Made by a program: the position numbers and the translations under genes
Source of the DNA: Bin5 sp965207495
Lineage (GTDB): Bacteria; Chloroflexota; Anaerolineae; Caldilineales; Caldilineaceae
Length of the DNA stretch: 64,000 nucleotides
Reading direction: 5' to 3'
NCBI GenBank assembly: GCA_965207495.1
Contig: OZ242287.1
Coordinates: forward strand, 4,960,001 to 5,024,000
Notes under the pieces: generated by a model
Seen by the model: only the letters and a program-made list of their open reading frames with translations
Told to the model about the DNA's origin: nothing
Databases searched by the model: none
In this document: in pieces, positions 16,819-25,845 of the stretch
Layout: each line of letters starts with the position of its first letter
Position numbering within the stretch: the stretch's first letter is position 1

Positions 16819-19341
16819 CTATCGCTTTAGTGCCCCTTGGATTTTGCGCTCCCTGGAGGCCAAGAGCCGCCACAGACCCAGACCGACAAGAAGCAGGAAT
16901 CCGATGCCAAAGAGCGCGAGCCCGAGACGCCAGCTTGCGGGCGCGTACCAGAGTCGTATTTCCAAATCTCCCGCGGGTACGGGCAGGGCCTTGAAGGTAT
17001 AGTTGGCCCTCCACATGGGGACGGGCTCTCCGTTTACGGTCGCAAGCCAGCCGGGGAACCAGACTTCGCTGAGGACCAGATAGCCCGCCCTTTCAGCTTG
17101 GGCAGCCAGCACGATTTCGTTCGGGCTGTAGGCGAGGACCGATACGGGTTCTGACATGCTCGAAGGGGTTGACTCGTCGGTAGCGGCGGGACTCGGGGGG
17201 TTGTCACTTTGCTGCGCGAGAAGGACAGTGTGGAGGGGTTCGAACGAAGGATGATTTAGTGCGGCAAGCACGGCTGCTTCGTCAGGGAGGACCTTCGCAT
17301 CGGGAACCAGCCAGGCTCGGGGTAGGGGATCGGGATTTTCGTAGACGGCGAGGGGGCCGGGGGCATCGTAAGCCAGTGTATATTGGTCATCCAGAGGCGT
17401 GCCATCGCGCACGATGACGAACCGCACGTTATACATATCGTAAAGCCGGGTGTGGCGCCCGGGATTGTTGTCCCATAGCCCCTGCCAGTGCGTCAGCACC
17501 AGGGGGTTGTATATTCCCCACACATCCTGCAGCCCGAAGAGGGCGGCGGTATTGGGCTGCCACAGATCATAGATGCCGGTGCGGACGTCGATGCGGAAGG
17601 GGTCGGGCCTGGAGAGGGCAGGAAAGGATGCGGGACGGGCAGTGTCGCGGTCAGCTGCTTCATTGTCGTCGTCCAGTCCTTGCAGATAGGCGATAATTTC
17701 GGGCTGGGCGAAACTGCGTGACGGGTCATATTGGCTAACATCGATGTTTGCGCCGACGACGAACAACTCCAACAGCAGCAGGAATAGCAGCAGCCCGGCC
17801 AAAGTGTTTCCTGCCAGACGGACCCGCCGATACAGCACCAACAGCAGCCAAAAGGCCAACCAGACTGCGGCAGCCAGGAGCAGGGCTCTGCCGGCCAAGA
17901 ATGCTCGCTGCAGGGCGACAGGTTCGCCATCGAGCACGTGCGTCACAGTGAAGATCAGTGGGATAAGGACAAGGAGAACAGCGGGACCGCCCAGACGGAT
18001 GACCGAAAGATAGAGTGTGGTATGTGAAGGATGTGGATTCTCGTTACGGTCTGCCCTTCCTGGCAGAAGTGCATCCATCCCGATGGCCCCCAGGACGGAC
18101 AGAGCGAGGGCCCACAGGACGATGATCCTGGCCGGGGCGCGGAAGCTGCCATAGACGGGGAGGACCTGTGTGAGCCAGCCGTGGACCGGTGTGTTGCTGC
18201 CGAGCGCTATGACGAAGCCGAACAGGGCCAGCGCCAGCAATGGAAGCAGCCGGCGCCGCTTTTCCGGCACGGGCAGCAGGAATGCGCCGGCCGCGAGAAG
18301 GAGTGTCAGCAGACCGGTGTAGGGCAGTTCGACCCGGTCCCACGAACCCCAGTAGTCCCACGGTCCGCGTCCGAAGAAGCCCGGTGTCAGCAGGCCGATG
18401 AAGGCGGGTCCAGGCGCCAGTGAGTAGGAGACGGTGTCCTGGAAGTCGAAATGGCCTCTGTCGGTATGGGGCAGCATTTCGAATGAGGGAAGAATGATCG
18501 GCGCGGACAGGAGCGCTGCCACGACGAAAATAGTAGCCGGATATTGAAGGCCGGTCAGCGCTTGGCGGAAGGCGGTGGCGTGCGAAGATTGGGAGAGTTG
18601 CCCCCAGTATGTGACTGCCAGCAGGCCAAGGGAATAGATCCCCACGGCCATGCCGAGGAAATAGCTGCTCTGGGCGTGGCCGGCGTAGTTGGCCAGGGCG
18701 AAGAGGGAGGCGGCGACTCCGGCCCAGGTCAGGCTACGGCGGGTCAGGGCAAGATGGCAGGCGGCGAGGATCCAGCCGCTCCACGAGAGGACGGCATTGA
18801 GATTGAGATTGCCCAGATGGATGAAGAGGATGTCGCAAAGGCCGAAGGCGAGCCCGGCCAGGAGTGCGGCGGGCCGGCTGCAGCCGAGGGTGCGAGAGAG
18901 GGCGTAGACGCCGAGGCCGGCCCACCAGAGATGGCCGATGCTGAGGAACTCCATCCAACGATAGTCGAAAAATGGGTTAAGGAGAAAGAGAAGCAGGTTG
19001 GGCGGGTAGAGAAAGCCGGCCTGAATGTCGCCGATGAAGGGGGCGCCGCCGTAAAGGAGTGGATTCCAGAGGGGCAGGCTGCCCTGGTTCAGGGTGCGGG
19101 CGGCGAATCGATATATCGGGAAGAGGAAGCTGACCAGATCGCCGCCGTCGGCCGGCCGGTAGGCAGCGCCGCCAATGGTGCGCCAGAAAAAGGCCGTAAA
19201 CATTGCCGCCAGCAGCGTTGCACACAGGAGATCCCAACGCCGCTCGTGACGGCGAATTGTCAGCCATGCGCCTACGCCGGCCCACAGGAGAAGGATGAGA
19301 AGTCCGACGGTGATGGGTAGGATATCCGATGGTGTACTCAT
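16819..19341 (-). CDS. YfhO-like polytopic membrane protein (GT-C type)
   Basis: An 840-residue protein with about 12-14 hydrophobic segments and a soluble C-terminal region. The first extracytoplasmic loop has DGGDLVSFLFPIYRFAARTL and LPLWNPLLYGGAPFIGDIQA, typical of YfhO/DUF6541-type GT-C proteins. The C-terminal part ends in a beta-rich domain (YLVLSEVWFPGWLATVNGEP) and a last transmembrane helix, also typical of YfhO. Relatives take part in glycosylation of cell-surface polymers. No glycan cluster is nearby, so its substrate is unknown. No clear ribosome binding site precedes the ATG. Confidence 0.75.
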   Translation of the reverse strand: MSTPSDILPITVGLLILLLWAGVGAWLTIRRHERRWDLLCATLLAAMFTAFFWRTIGGAAYRPADGGDLVSFLFPIYRFAARTLNQGSLPLWNPLLYGGAPFIGDIQAGFLYPPNLLLFLLNPFFDYRWMEFLSIGHLWWAGLGVYALSRTLGCSRPAALLAGLAFGLCDILFIHLGNLNLNAVLSWSGWILAACHLALTRRSLTWAGVAASLFALANYAGHAQSSYFLGMAVGIYSLGLLAVTYWGQLSQSSHATAFRQALTGLQYPATIFVVAALLSAPIILPSFEMLPHTDRGHFDFQDTVSYSLAPGPAFIGLLTPGFFGRGPWDYWGSWDRVELPYTGLLTLLLAAGAFLLPVPEKRRRLLPLLALALFGFVIALGSNTPVHGWLTQVLPVYGSFRAPARIIVLWALALSVLGAIGMDALLPGRADRNENPHPSHTTLYLSVIRLGGPAVLLVLIPLIFTVTHVLDGEPVALQRAFLAGRALLLAAAVWLAFWLLLVLYRRVRLAGNTLAGLLLFLLLLELFVVGANIDVSQYDPSRSFAQPEIIAYLQGLDDDNEAADRDTARPASFPALSRPDPFRIDVRTGIYDLWQPNTAALFGLQDVWGIYNPLVLTHWQGLWDNNPGRHTRLYDMYNVRFVIVRDGTPLDDQYTLAYDAPGPLAVYENPDPLPRAWLVPDAKVLPDEAAVLAALNHPSFEPLHTVLLAQQSDNPPSPAATDESTPSSMSEPVSVLAYSPNEIVLAAQAERAGYLVLSEVWFPGWLATVNGEPVPMWRANYTFKALPVPAGDLEIRLWYAPASWRLGLALFGIGFLLLVGLGLWRLLASRERKIQGALKR

Positions 19342-19495
19342 GAAGCGGGTCAGGGCTGAGAGCCGGCGAAGGGAAGTTGCAGTGCCGCGATTGATCGCGG
19401 GCGAGCACCCCTTGTCAACTCCTGTTTATGCGCAAACTCTATGGTGATGATTCTTTACGGTGAACGACCTTCACAGTGGCGCTCCGGCGGCTGTA

Positions 19496-19504
19496 TGGTA
19501 TAAC
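19496..19504 (+). promoter_or_regulatory. Extended -10 element upstream of amidohydrolase
   Basis: TGGTATAAC fits TGn-TATAAT with one mismatch, about 85 bases before the chosen start. TTCACA lies further upstream at a spacing too long for a normal -35. Confidence 0.35.
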
Positions 19505-19588
19505 AGATGCAGGGCGAATAAAAGGAATCAGCGGCCCGGAAGGCGTAGGCAGGCAGCTTTTCGGAGCAGTTCAGAGTGGGAGAGGCTT

Positions 19589-21193
19589 GTGCAGGCAGAT
19601 CTGGCACTATTCAATGGCAATATTCACACGATGGACCCTGGGCGGCCACAAGTTTCGGCGGTAGCGGTCGCGGGCGACCGTTTTGTAGCCACGGGGAGCG
19701 ACAGCGAAGTGCGGTCGCTGCTGGCGCAGGGCGGGCGGGAGGTTGATTTGCGGGGGGCGACGGTCGTGCCCGGATTCATTGACGCCCACATCCACTTTCT
19801 TTCCTACGGATTGAGTCTGCAAGAGATCGATCTGAGCGGCGTCGGGACGCTGTCGTCAGCGCTGGAGAAGGTGGGCAGGCGGGCTGCGGATACTCCTCCT
19901 GGCCAGTGGCTCATGGGCCAGGGGTGGGACCAGTCGGTGTGGGCGGGCGGCGCGTTTCCTTCGGCTGCACAGTTGGACGCGGTTGCGGCGGCGCATCCGG
20001 TTTACCTGGCGCGCAAGTGCGGCCACGCGGCGTGGGTGAACAGCCTGGCATTGGAACAGGTGGGAATCACAGCGCATACAGAAGACCCGGACGGCGGCGA
20101 GATTGTGCGCGATGGGGAGGGGAAGCCGACGGGTATATTGTTGGAGAAGGCGATGGAGTTGGCGTTCCCATGCATGGCTGAGCCGGCGGACGGGGAGGCG
20201 GTTGCGGTGGTCCGCCGTGCGCAGGAAGTTGTCAACCGGATGGGGATCGTGGGGGTACACACGAAGGAGGCGGCGGCATCTTTGCGGGCCTTTCAGCAGT
20301 TGCGGGCAGAGGGAGATCTTACGCTGCGAACGGTGGCGCAGATCCCTGTGGCTGAGCTGGATAGCGCAATCCGACTGGGGCTGCGCACGGGGCTTGGCGA
20401 CGAGTTCTTGCGCATCGGCGGGGTGAAGGTGTTCAGCGATGGCGCGCTCGGTCCGCGCACGGCGTGGATGCTGGCGTCGTACGATGGCGAGCCTGACAAT
20501 ACAGGCATCGTGGTGACCGGCGCGGAGGAGATGGCGGACATCATTGCCAGGGCTACGGATGCTGGGATAGCGGTGGTCACACATGCGATCGGCGACAGGG
20601 CGAACCGTATGGTACTTGACGCGCTGGAGGCGAGCCGCCAGGCAGGCCGGGGGCTGAATTTGCGACACCGCATCGAGCATGCGCAGGTGCTGCATCCGGA
20701 GGAGATCCGCCGCTTCGCGAAGCTGGATATCATCGCGTCGGTGCAGCCGATCCACGCGACGCAGGATATGCTTCTTGTCGACAGGTATTGGGGAGAACGC
20801 GGCCGCTACGCTTATGCTTTTCGCAGCCTGTGGGACAGCGGGGCAAAGCTGGCTTTCGGTTCGGACGCGCCGGTGGAGACGCCTGACGTGATCGAGGGGA
20901 TTCATGCGGCGGTGACGCGGATGCGGGCGGACGGAAGCCCGGGGGGTGACGGCTGGTATGCTGAGGAGCGGCTGACTGTGGAGGAGGCGGTGTGGGCCTA
21001 TACGGGCGGCGCGGCGTACGCGGGTGGCACGGAGAGCAGCCAAGGCAGCATCACGGCGGGCAAGTTGGCTGATCTGGTGGTGCTGTCTCAGGACATTTTC
21101 ACGGTCCATCCGATGGCGATATTGGAGACGGATGTGGAGGCAACGCTGTTTGGCGGCGCGTTTGTGTGGGGGGAGAATCTACTGGGAAATTAG
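19589..21193 (+). CDS. YtcJ-like metal-dependent amidohydrolase
   Basis: A 534-residue amidohydrolase of the Amidohydro_3/YtcJ type. Visible landmarks: GFIDAHIHFLSYG (first metal site, HxH), KVFSDGALGPRTAWM, THAIGDRANRMVLDAL, HRIEHAQVLHPE, and AFGSDAPVETPDVIEGIHAA near the end. GTG 19589 is preferred because GGGAGAGG precedes it and it yields the usual family length; an upstream frame from 19460 runs through noncoding-looking residues and the putative promoter. These enzymes hydrolyse amides or cyclic ureas; the substrate is unknown. GC content falls sharply after its stop. Confidence 0.85.
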   Translation: MQADLALFNGNIHTMDPGRPQVSAVAVAGDRFVATGSDSEVRSLLAQGGREVDLRGATVVPGFIDAHIHFLSYGLSLQEIDLSGVGTLSSALEKVGRRAADTPPGQWLMGQGWDQSVWAGGAFPSAAQLDAVAAAHPVYLARKCGHAAWVNSLALEQVGITAHTEDPDGGEIVRDGEGKPTGILLEKAMELAFPCMAEPADGEAVAVVRRAQEVVNRMGIVGVHTKEAAASLRAFQQLRAEGDLTLRTVAQIPVAELDSAIRLGLRTGLGDEFLRIGGVKVFSDGALGPRTAWMLASYDGEPDNTGIVVTGAEEMADIIARATDAGIAVVTHAIGDRANRMVLDALEASRQAGRGLNLRHRIEHAQVLHPEEIRRFAKLDIIASVQPIHATQDMLLVDRYWGERGRYAYAFRSLWDSGAKLAFGSDAPVETPDVIEGIHAAVTRMRADGSPGGDGWYAEERLTVEEAVWAYTGGAAYAGGTESSQGSITAGKLADLVVLSQDIFTVHPMAILETDVEATLFGGAFVWGENLLGN

Positions 21194-21224
21194 AAAATTA
21201 GTTCTAGCGCAAATGAGGAAATAT

Positions 21225-21233
21225 TGCTATACT
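21225..21233 (+). promoter_or_regulatory. Extended -10 element of the restriction-modification pair
   Basis: TGCTATACT (TGn plus a one-mismatch -10) lies 54 bases before the methylase ATG in an A/T-rich stretch. TAGCGC 17 bases upstream is a poor -35. Confidence 0.45.
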
Positions 21234-21287
21234 AGATTCTGTCTACTCAATCGTCCCCCGCTAGGACACACACCAAAGAGATTACAG

Positions 21288-22718
21288 ATGCTTTTGCAAC
21301 AGAATTTATTCGACGAATCAGAATTACCGACAGAAACGCACAGGCGGCTAGAAGCGTTACTAAGCCAGGATCTGGACTTTCACAGTGAACAGAGCCGCTA
21401 TGCTTCACACAGTTTTCACGCCTTTCCCGCGAAGTTTCCTCCCCAACTTCCACGCAAATTCATTAATGGATTAACGAAAGAAGGAGATGTAGTGCTTGAT
21501 CCAATGATGGGATCCGGCACAACAGTCCTAGAGGCATACTTGCTGAATCGGAAGGCGATTGGCTTCGATATTGATCCACTTGCACTCTTGCTAACGCAGG
21601 TCAAGGTGTGCCCTCTCGATATCGCTGAGGCGCGACGCACTGGACATTGCATTATTGAGGCTGCAGAAGCTGAACTGGCGCAAGAGCGTACCGGGCTGAC
21701 ACAGCGTCTTGAACAGCGTTGGAACAGTAAGACTAAGGAGTTTGTTGATTACTGGTTTTACCCTGGTACGCAGGTCGAACTGCTTGCTCTTGTCGAGGCG
21801 ATCGAGCAAATTCCCGATTTCCGGCTACGCTCCTTTTTCGAGTTGGCACTTTCCGCCATCATCATTACAAAATCGGGTGGCGTTTCATTGGCGCTGGATC
21901 TGGCCCATACCCGCCCGCACAGGGCTAAGGTCATTACAGATAAAAGTGGACATATCCTTGAGGGGGTTAGTGATGTTGAATCCGTCACGACCAAAAGTAC
22001 ACAAGCTGCCGAAAAGGCATCCGCACGAGCTGCTTTTCTCACGAAGAAATTACGTTCTCCCATGGAAGAATTCCGAAGACGCTACCTACAGAACATCGAG
22101 GGATTGTCTTTCCTCCGAGACGCCCGTTATCAGCCGCGCCTACAATTTGGCAACGCCCGTGGTTTGGCACTCGAAGACTCCTCTGTTGATCTGATCGTGA
22201 CCTCACCGCCCTATGCATCAAACGCAATCGATTACATGCGAGCCCACAAGTTCTCTCTTGTGTGGCTCGGGCATTCGATTAGTACACTTGGTGAGACACG
22301 AAAACGCTATATCGGGGGGGAATCGATTACAGATGTGGATTTTGTCAAATTGCCTGAATATTCTGCGAATATTGTAGAGGAGATGGGAGGGCTAGATGCG
22401 CGTAAAGGCCGAGTATTGCATCGCTATTATTCTGAAATGACCGGCTCACTGCGGGAGATGTTCCGCGTGCTGCGGCCAGGTAGAGCTGCAATTGTCGTCG
22501 TAGGAAGTTCAGAGATGCGGGGCGTTGACACACAAACAGGGAAGTGCCTTGCCGAAATTGGTCGCTCAATTGGATTTGAAGTACCAAAAATAGGAGTGCG
22601 GCAATTGGACCGAAACCGGCGTATGATGCCTGCCGGCACAAACCGGAATCCAAAATCCCAGATCCAGAAACGAATGCATGAAGAGTTTGTCATCGGATTT
22701 CTCAAGGGAAGCAACTGA
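21288..22718 (+). CDS. Type II DNA methyltransferase, SPPY class (predicted N4-cytosine)
   Basis: A 476-residue amino-methyltransferase. An opening HSFHAFPAKFPPQLP box leads to SAM-binding motif I, LDPMMGSGTTVLEA (71-79), then GFDIDPLA. A long middle region (about 110-295), presumably target recognition, precedes catalytic motif IV, VTSPPYASNAIDYMR (TSPPY at 305-309). Order I-TRD-IV is alpha-like. Ser-Pro-Pro-Tyr is commonest in N4-cytosine enzymes, while Asp- or Asn-PPY marks N6-adenine enzymes. It overlaps the nuclease gene by 41 bases and shares its lower GC. Its job is to protect host sites from that nuclease. ATG 21288 is chosen because the longer frame overlaps the amidohydrolase. Confidence 0.85.
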   Translation: MLLQQNLFDESELPTETHRRLEALLSQDLDFHSEQSRYASHSFHAFPAKFPPQLPRKFINGLTKEGDVVLDPMMGSGTTVLEAYLLNRKAIGFDIDPLALLLTQVKVCPLDIAEARRTGHCIIEAAEAELAQERTGLTQRLEQRWNSKTKEFVDYWFYPGTQVELLALVEAIEQIPDFRLRSFFELALSAIIITKSGGVSLALDLAHTRPHRAKVITDKSGHILEGVSDVESVTTKSTQAAEKASARAAFLTKKLRSPMEEFRRRYLQNIEGLSFLRDARYQPRLQFGNARGLALEDSSVDLIVTSPPYASNAIDYMRAHKFSLVWLGHSISTLGETRKRYIGGESITDVDFVKLPEYSANIVEEMGGLDARKGRVLHRYYSEMTGSLREMFRVLRPGRAAIVVVGSSEMRGVDTQTGKCLAEIGRSIGFEVPKIGVRQLDRNRRMMPAGTNRNPKSQIQKRMHEEFVIGFLKGSN

Positions 22719-23604
22719 TTGGGGAGTATTGATAGTGTTAATTGGAGATTTGCGTAGCAAGTATCATAGACTGATTTACGAGCAGGTGATTCGACTTTCC
22801 ACAAATAGAAAGAAAAATTCTCTATTTCCGAATTTTGCCGATGGGACGAATCGAGCGAGTTGCGAGATCGCTTGGGGAATCGTAAGTCGCCTGAAAACAA
22901 TCGCTACGTCCCAGCCACTCTCAGGCCAAACGGTCGGCGCCAAGTTCGAAACCATTACAGCATCATTTATCGAAGAAACCTTCCAGCTTCTGCAACACAT
23001 TCGACCAGGCAACTGGTTCTATTCGACCCGCTATGCTATTTCGCAATTTGACCAATATGAGCACCTTGAGTACTTGGACCAATTCAAGAAGTCGACTTCA
23101 GACGCGCTGTTAGCATCGGCCTTAGGGGAAGATTACATTATTAGGCCTGATATAGTAATTGGCCGGCGGCTTATTTCTGATGAGGAATTCAACCGGTTAG
23201 GGGAAATCTTGTTGAGTGACCAAGAGGCGGCGAGCATGACGTCTCTACGAGCCACAAACGCTGAAGATTCCCGTCCACTTCTTCACGCCAGTATATCGTG
23301 CAAATGGACCATTCGAAGCGATCGAGTACAGAATGCACGCACTGAGGCACTAAATCTGATCCGCAACCGCAAAGGACGCCTACCTCACATCGCGGTTGTT
23401 ACCGCTGAACCGCTCCCCACGCGCTTGGCTGCTATCGCTCTCGGCACGGGAGACGTGGACTGCGTCTATCACTTCGCATTGCATGAGATGCGCGCGGCCA
23501 TTGAAGAGATCGATAACGAAGACCAGATGGATATGCTCATGATCATGCTTGAGGGAAAACGGCTGCGTGACATTAGCGACCTTCCTTTCGATCTGGCAAT
23601 GTAG
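22678..23604 (+). CDS. NgoMIV-family type II restriction endonuclease
   Basis: A 308-residue nuclease whose C-terminal 150 residues match the NgoMIV family: DYIIRPDIVIGRR, LLHASISCKWTIRSDR, NARTEALNLIRNRKGRLPH, IAVVTAEPLPTRLA and GTGDVDCVYHFALHEM. The active-site residues fit NgoMIV: Asp 158, Ser-Cys-Lys 207-209 and Glu 223, with the Lys-to-Glu spacing of 14 residues as in NgoMIV itself. NgoMIV cuts G^CCGGC as a tetramer, so the same or a related site is expected. The ATG at 22678 overlaps the methylase end; in-frame TTG 22729 or GTG 22735 are alternatives. GC content and codon choice differ from flanking genes, consistent with acquisition. Confidence 0.88.
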   Translation: MKSLSSDFSREATDWGVLIVLIGDLRSKYHRLIYEQVIRLSTNRKKNSLFPNFADGTNRASCEIAWGIVSRLKTIATSQPLSGQTVGAKFETITASFIEETFQLLQHIRPGNWFYSTRYAISQFDQYEHLEYLDQFKKSTSDALLASALGEDYIIRPDIVIGRRLISDEEFNRLGEILLSDQEAASMTSLRATNAEDSRPLLHASISCKWTIRSDRVQNARTEALNLIRNRKGRLPHIAVVTAEPLPTRLAAIALGTGDVDCVYHFALHEMRAAIEEIDNEDQMDMLMIMLEGKRLRDISDLPFDLAM

Positions 23605-23607
23605 AGA

Positions 23608-24705
23608 ATGGCGTTCATCCCCGGGTTGGAATTGAGCAGACAGTTTTATTGGGAAGCGGTGCGACCGGTGCTGGCGAAGTCGTTCCCCGGCCTGCCGCAC
23701 GGCGCGGCGTTGATCGGTTCCGGTTCGGAGACGCTTGGGTTTGACGACGAGATGTCGACGGACCATGGCTGGGGGCCGCGGCTGCAGCTTTTTCTGCGCC
23801 CGGATGACTGGGAGACTCACGCTGTAGATATCGACGCGGCGCTGCGCGAAGGATTGCCGCACAGTTTTCTGGGCTACCCGACGAATTTCAGTGAACTGAA
23901 CCCCGATGACAATGGGGTCCAGCTGTTGGAGGCCACGGGGAGCGGGCCGGTGAATCACAAGGTGGAAACGCAGACGATAGAGGACTTTTTCGGCGGCTAT
24001 CTGAACTTTGACATCGACGGTGCGATCGGTGTGTCGGACTGGCTGACTTTCCCACAGCAGAAGTTGCGCACCTTAACGGCCGGGGAGGTCTTCCACGACG
24101 AAATCGGGCTGGACGACGTACTTTCGCGGTTCAGCTGGTATCCATCGGATGTGTGGCGCTATTTGCTGGCGGCGGGTTGGGCTCGCATCGGGCAGGAGGA
24201 GCATCTGATGGGGCGGGCGGGCCTGGTGGGCGACGAACTGGGTTCGGCGCTGATCGGGTCGCGGCTGGTTCGGGATCTGATGCGGCTGTGTTTTCTGATG
24301 GAGAGACGGTATGCGCCGTACGCCAAATGGTTTGGCACCGCTTTTGCGCAGTTGGAGAGCGCGACAGCCTTGACCGAAAAACTGCTGGCTGTTAAGAGGG
24401 CGGAAAGTTGGCAGGAACGAGACCACTGGTTGAGCGAGGCGTATCGCGTTGTGGCTGCCCGCCACAACCACTTGGGGCTCACGGAACCGATGCCGGAGAG
24501 GCCGACGAGCTTCTTTGGGCGGCCGTTTCGCGTAATGGCTCTGCACGGTTTCGCGGACGCGCTGCTGCAGTCTGTCCGCGACCCGGAGGTGGTACAGCTG
24601 GCCAAGCGCCGGCCCATAGGAAGCATCGACCAGTTCAGTGACAGTACTGATATGCTGGAGGCGACGGAGCTGAGGCCGTCGCTACTAGGGCTGTATGAAC
24701 CTTGA
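23608..24705 (+). CDS. DUF4037 domain protein (nucleotidyltransferase-like)
   Basis: A 365-residue soluble protein. The N-terminal region has ALIGSGSETLGFDDEMSTDH, the hallmark of DUF4037, where GSGS and the acidic DDE/D pair resemble the nucleotidyltransferase fold's GS-x-D-x-D site. A helical C-terminal region follows (WRYLLAAGWARIGQEE onward). The ATG is 3 bases after the endonuclease stop, yet GC content is back to the genome norm, so it is probably a host gene at the right edge of the inserted pair. The biochemical function is not known. Confidence 0.75.
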   Translation: MAFIPGLELSRQFYWEAVRPVLAKSFPGLPHGAALIGSGSETLGFDDEMSTDHGWGPRLQLFLRPDDWETHAVDIDAALREGLPHSFLGYPTNFSELNPDDNGVQLLEATGSGPVNHKVETQTIEDFFGGYLNFDIDGAIGVSDWLTFPQQKLRTLTAGEVFHDEIGLDDVLSRFSWYPSDVWRYLLAAGWARIGQEEHLMGRAGLVGDELGSALIGSRLVRDLMRLCFLMERRYAPYAKWFGTAFAQLESATALTEKLLAVKRAESWQERDHWLSEAYRVVAARHNHLGLTEPMPERPTSFFGRPFRVMALHGFADALLQSVRDPEVVQLAKRRPIGSIDQFSDSTDMLEATELRPSLLGLYEP

Positions 24706-24841
24706 TAGTAGCTCGCGGCGAAGATTTCGGGACATCCGGGTGCTGTTGTGCTGCATGGTCGTACATGGACCGAAGCCAATTCGATACAGGTTCACATAAA
24801 CATACTCGATAGAGAAACAGGACACTTTTGGAGACGCTTTG

Positions 24842-25753
24842 ATGCATTCCACACTTACAACTGAGCGGCTGATTCTGCGCCCCCTTGCGGCGGCGGATGC
24901 GGAGGACCTTTTTGACGCGTATCGCAGGCCGGAAGCGATGCAGTTTATGGACGATGCGCCGCACACTTCTGCAACTGAGACAAAAAAGATGGTGGATGGA
25001 ATGCTCGACGGGCCAGGGACGGTCTGGACGATGCGCACGACCGAGGACGGCCCGGCGCTGGGATATGTCGATTACATCGGCAATACGGGCGTGCCGGGAA
25101 TGGGCTACTTTCTGCACCCGGACCATTGGGGAAACGGCTATACGAGCGAGGCCGTGCGGGCGGCGCTGAACTACGGCTTTGACGAGATGGGGCTGGACCG
25201 GGTGGAGCTGTGGATCAGTGAGGAGAACAGGGCATCCGTGCGTGTGGCTGAGCGGGTCGGGTTCAGGCGGCGGGGGCGGATGCGGCAGAAGTACCACCAG
25301 GACGAGACCGGCCATGACAAGATAGTGTACGGCATCACGGCGGAGCAGTGGCGCACAGACCAGCTGGCGGGCAACCCGCAAGCTGCATACCTGCTGGCGC
25401 CGATTCTGGCGGTGCCGGATGTGCAGGCCGCGGCGGAGTATTACTGCGACAAGCTGGGCTTTACGATCGGATTTCTGTATGGCGATCCGCCCGCCCACGC
25501 CGGCATTCATCGCGGGGAATGGACGTCAGAGGGCGCGCATATTCAGTTCACTCTGACAGACGAGCCATTGCCGCCGAAACCGCCGGTTGGGTTTTATGTA
25601 TTCATGGGCGAGGACGTCGACGGCCTCTTCGAGCAGTACAGGGCGGCGGGCGTGCATATCGAACGGGAGCCGACGGACGAGCCCTGGGGGATGAGGGAGT
25701 TCGCGATTCGGGACTGTAATGGGTATTTGCTGCGATTTGGCAGGCCGAGTTGA
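24842..25753 (+). CDS. GNAT acetyltransferase fused to a VOC-family domain
   Basis: A 303-residue two-domain protein. Residues 1-165 form a RimJ/RimL-type GNAT domain (TERLILRPLAAADAEDLF, HPDHWGNGYTSEAVRAAL as the acetyl-CoA loop, RVGFRRRGRMRQ). Residues 180-303 form a glyoxalase/VOC domain (LAVPDVQAAAEYYCDKLGF, HIQFTLTDEPLP, MREFAIRDCNGYLLRFG). Both domains look intact. VOC domains often bind metal-chelated small molecules or sequester antibiotics. The combination suggests small-molecule modification or resistance, but this is inference. ATG 24842 is preferred to the overlapping TTG at 24839. Confidence 0.8.
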   Translation: MHSTLTTERLILRPLAAADAEDLFDAYRRPEAMQFMDDAPHTSATETKKMVDGMLDGPGTVWTMRTTEDGPALGYVDYIGNTGVPGMGYFLHPDHWGNGYTSEAVRAALNYGFDEMGLDRVELWISEENRASVRVAERVGFRRRGRMRQKYHQDETGHDKIVYGITAEQWRTDQLAGNPQAAYLLAPILAVPDVQAAAEYYCDKLGFTIGFLYGDPPAHAGIHRGEWTSEGAHIQFTLTDEPLPPKPPVGFYVFMGEDVDGLFEQYRAAGVHIEREPTDEPWGMREFAIRDCNGYLLRFGRPS

Positions 25754-25845
25754 GTGGGAAACGGTTCACATTCGCTGCGCGCTGACGGCGCCCGCGCCGA
25801 CATTTTGATTTGCCGGCAGTTGGTTGCGGTCAGGAGGGTGCTGGG

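Noticed and set aside
19856..21109. 417-codon open frame antisense to the amidohydrolase
   Set aside because: High-GC antisense shadow, rich in Arg and His, with no binding site; the plus-strand gene has all family motifs.
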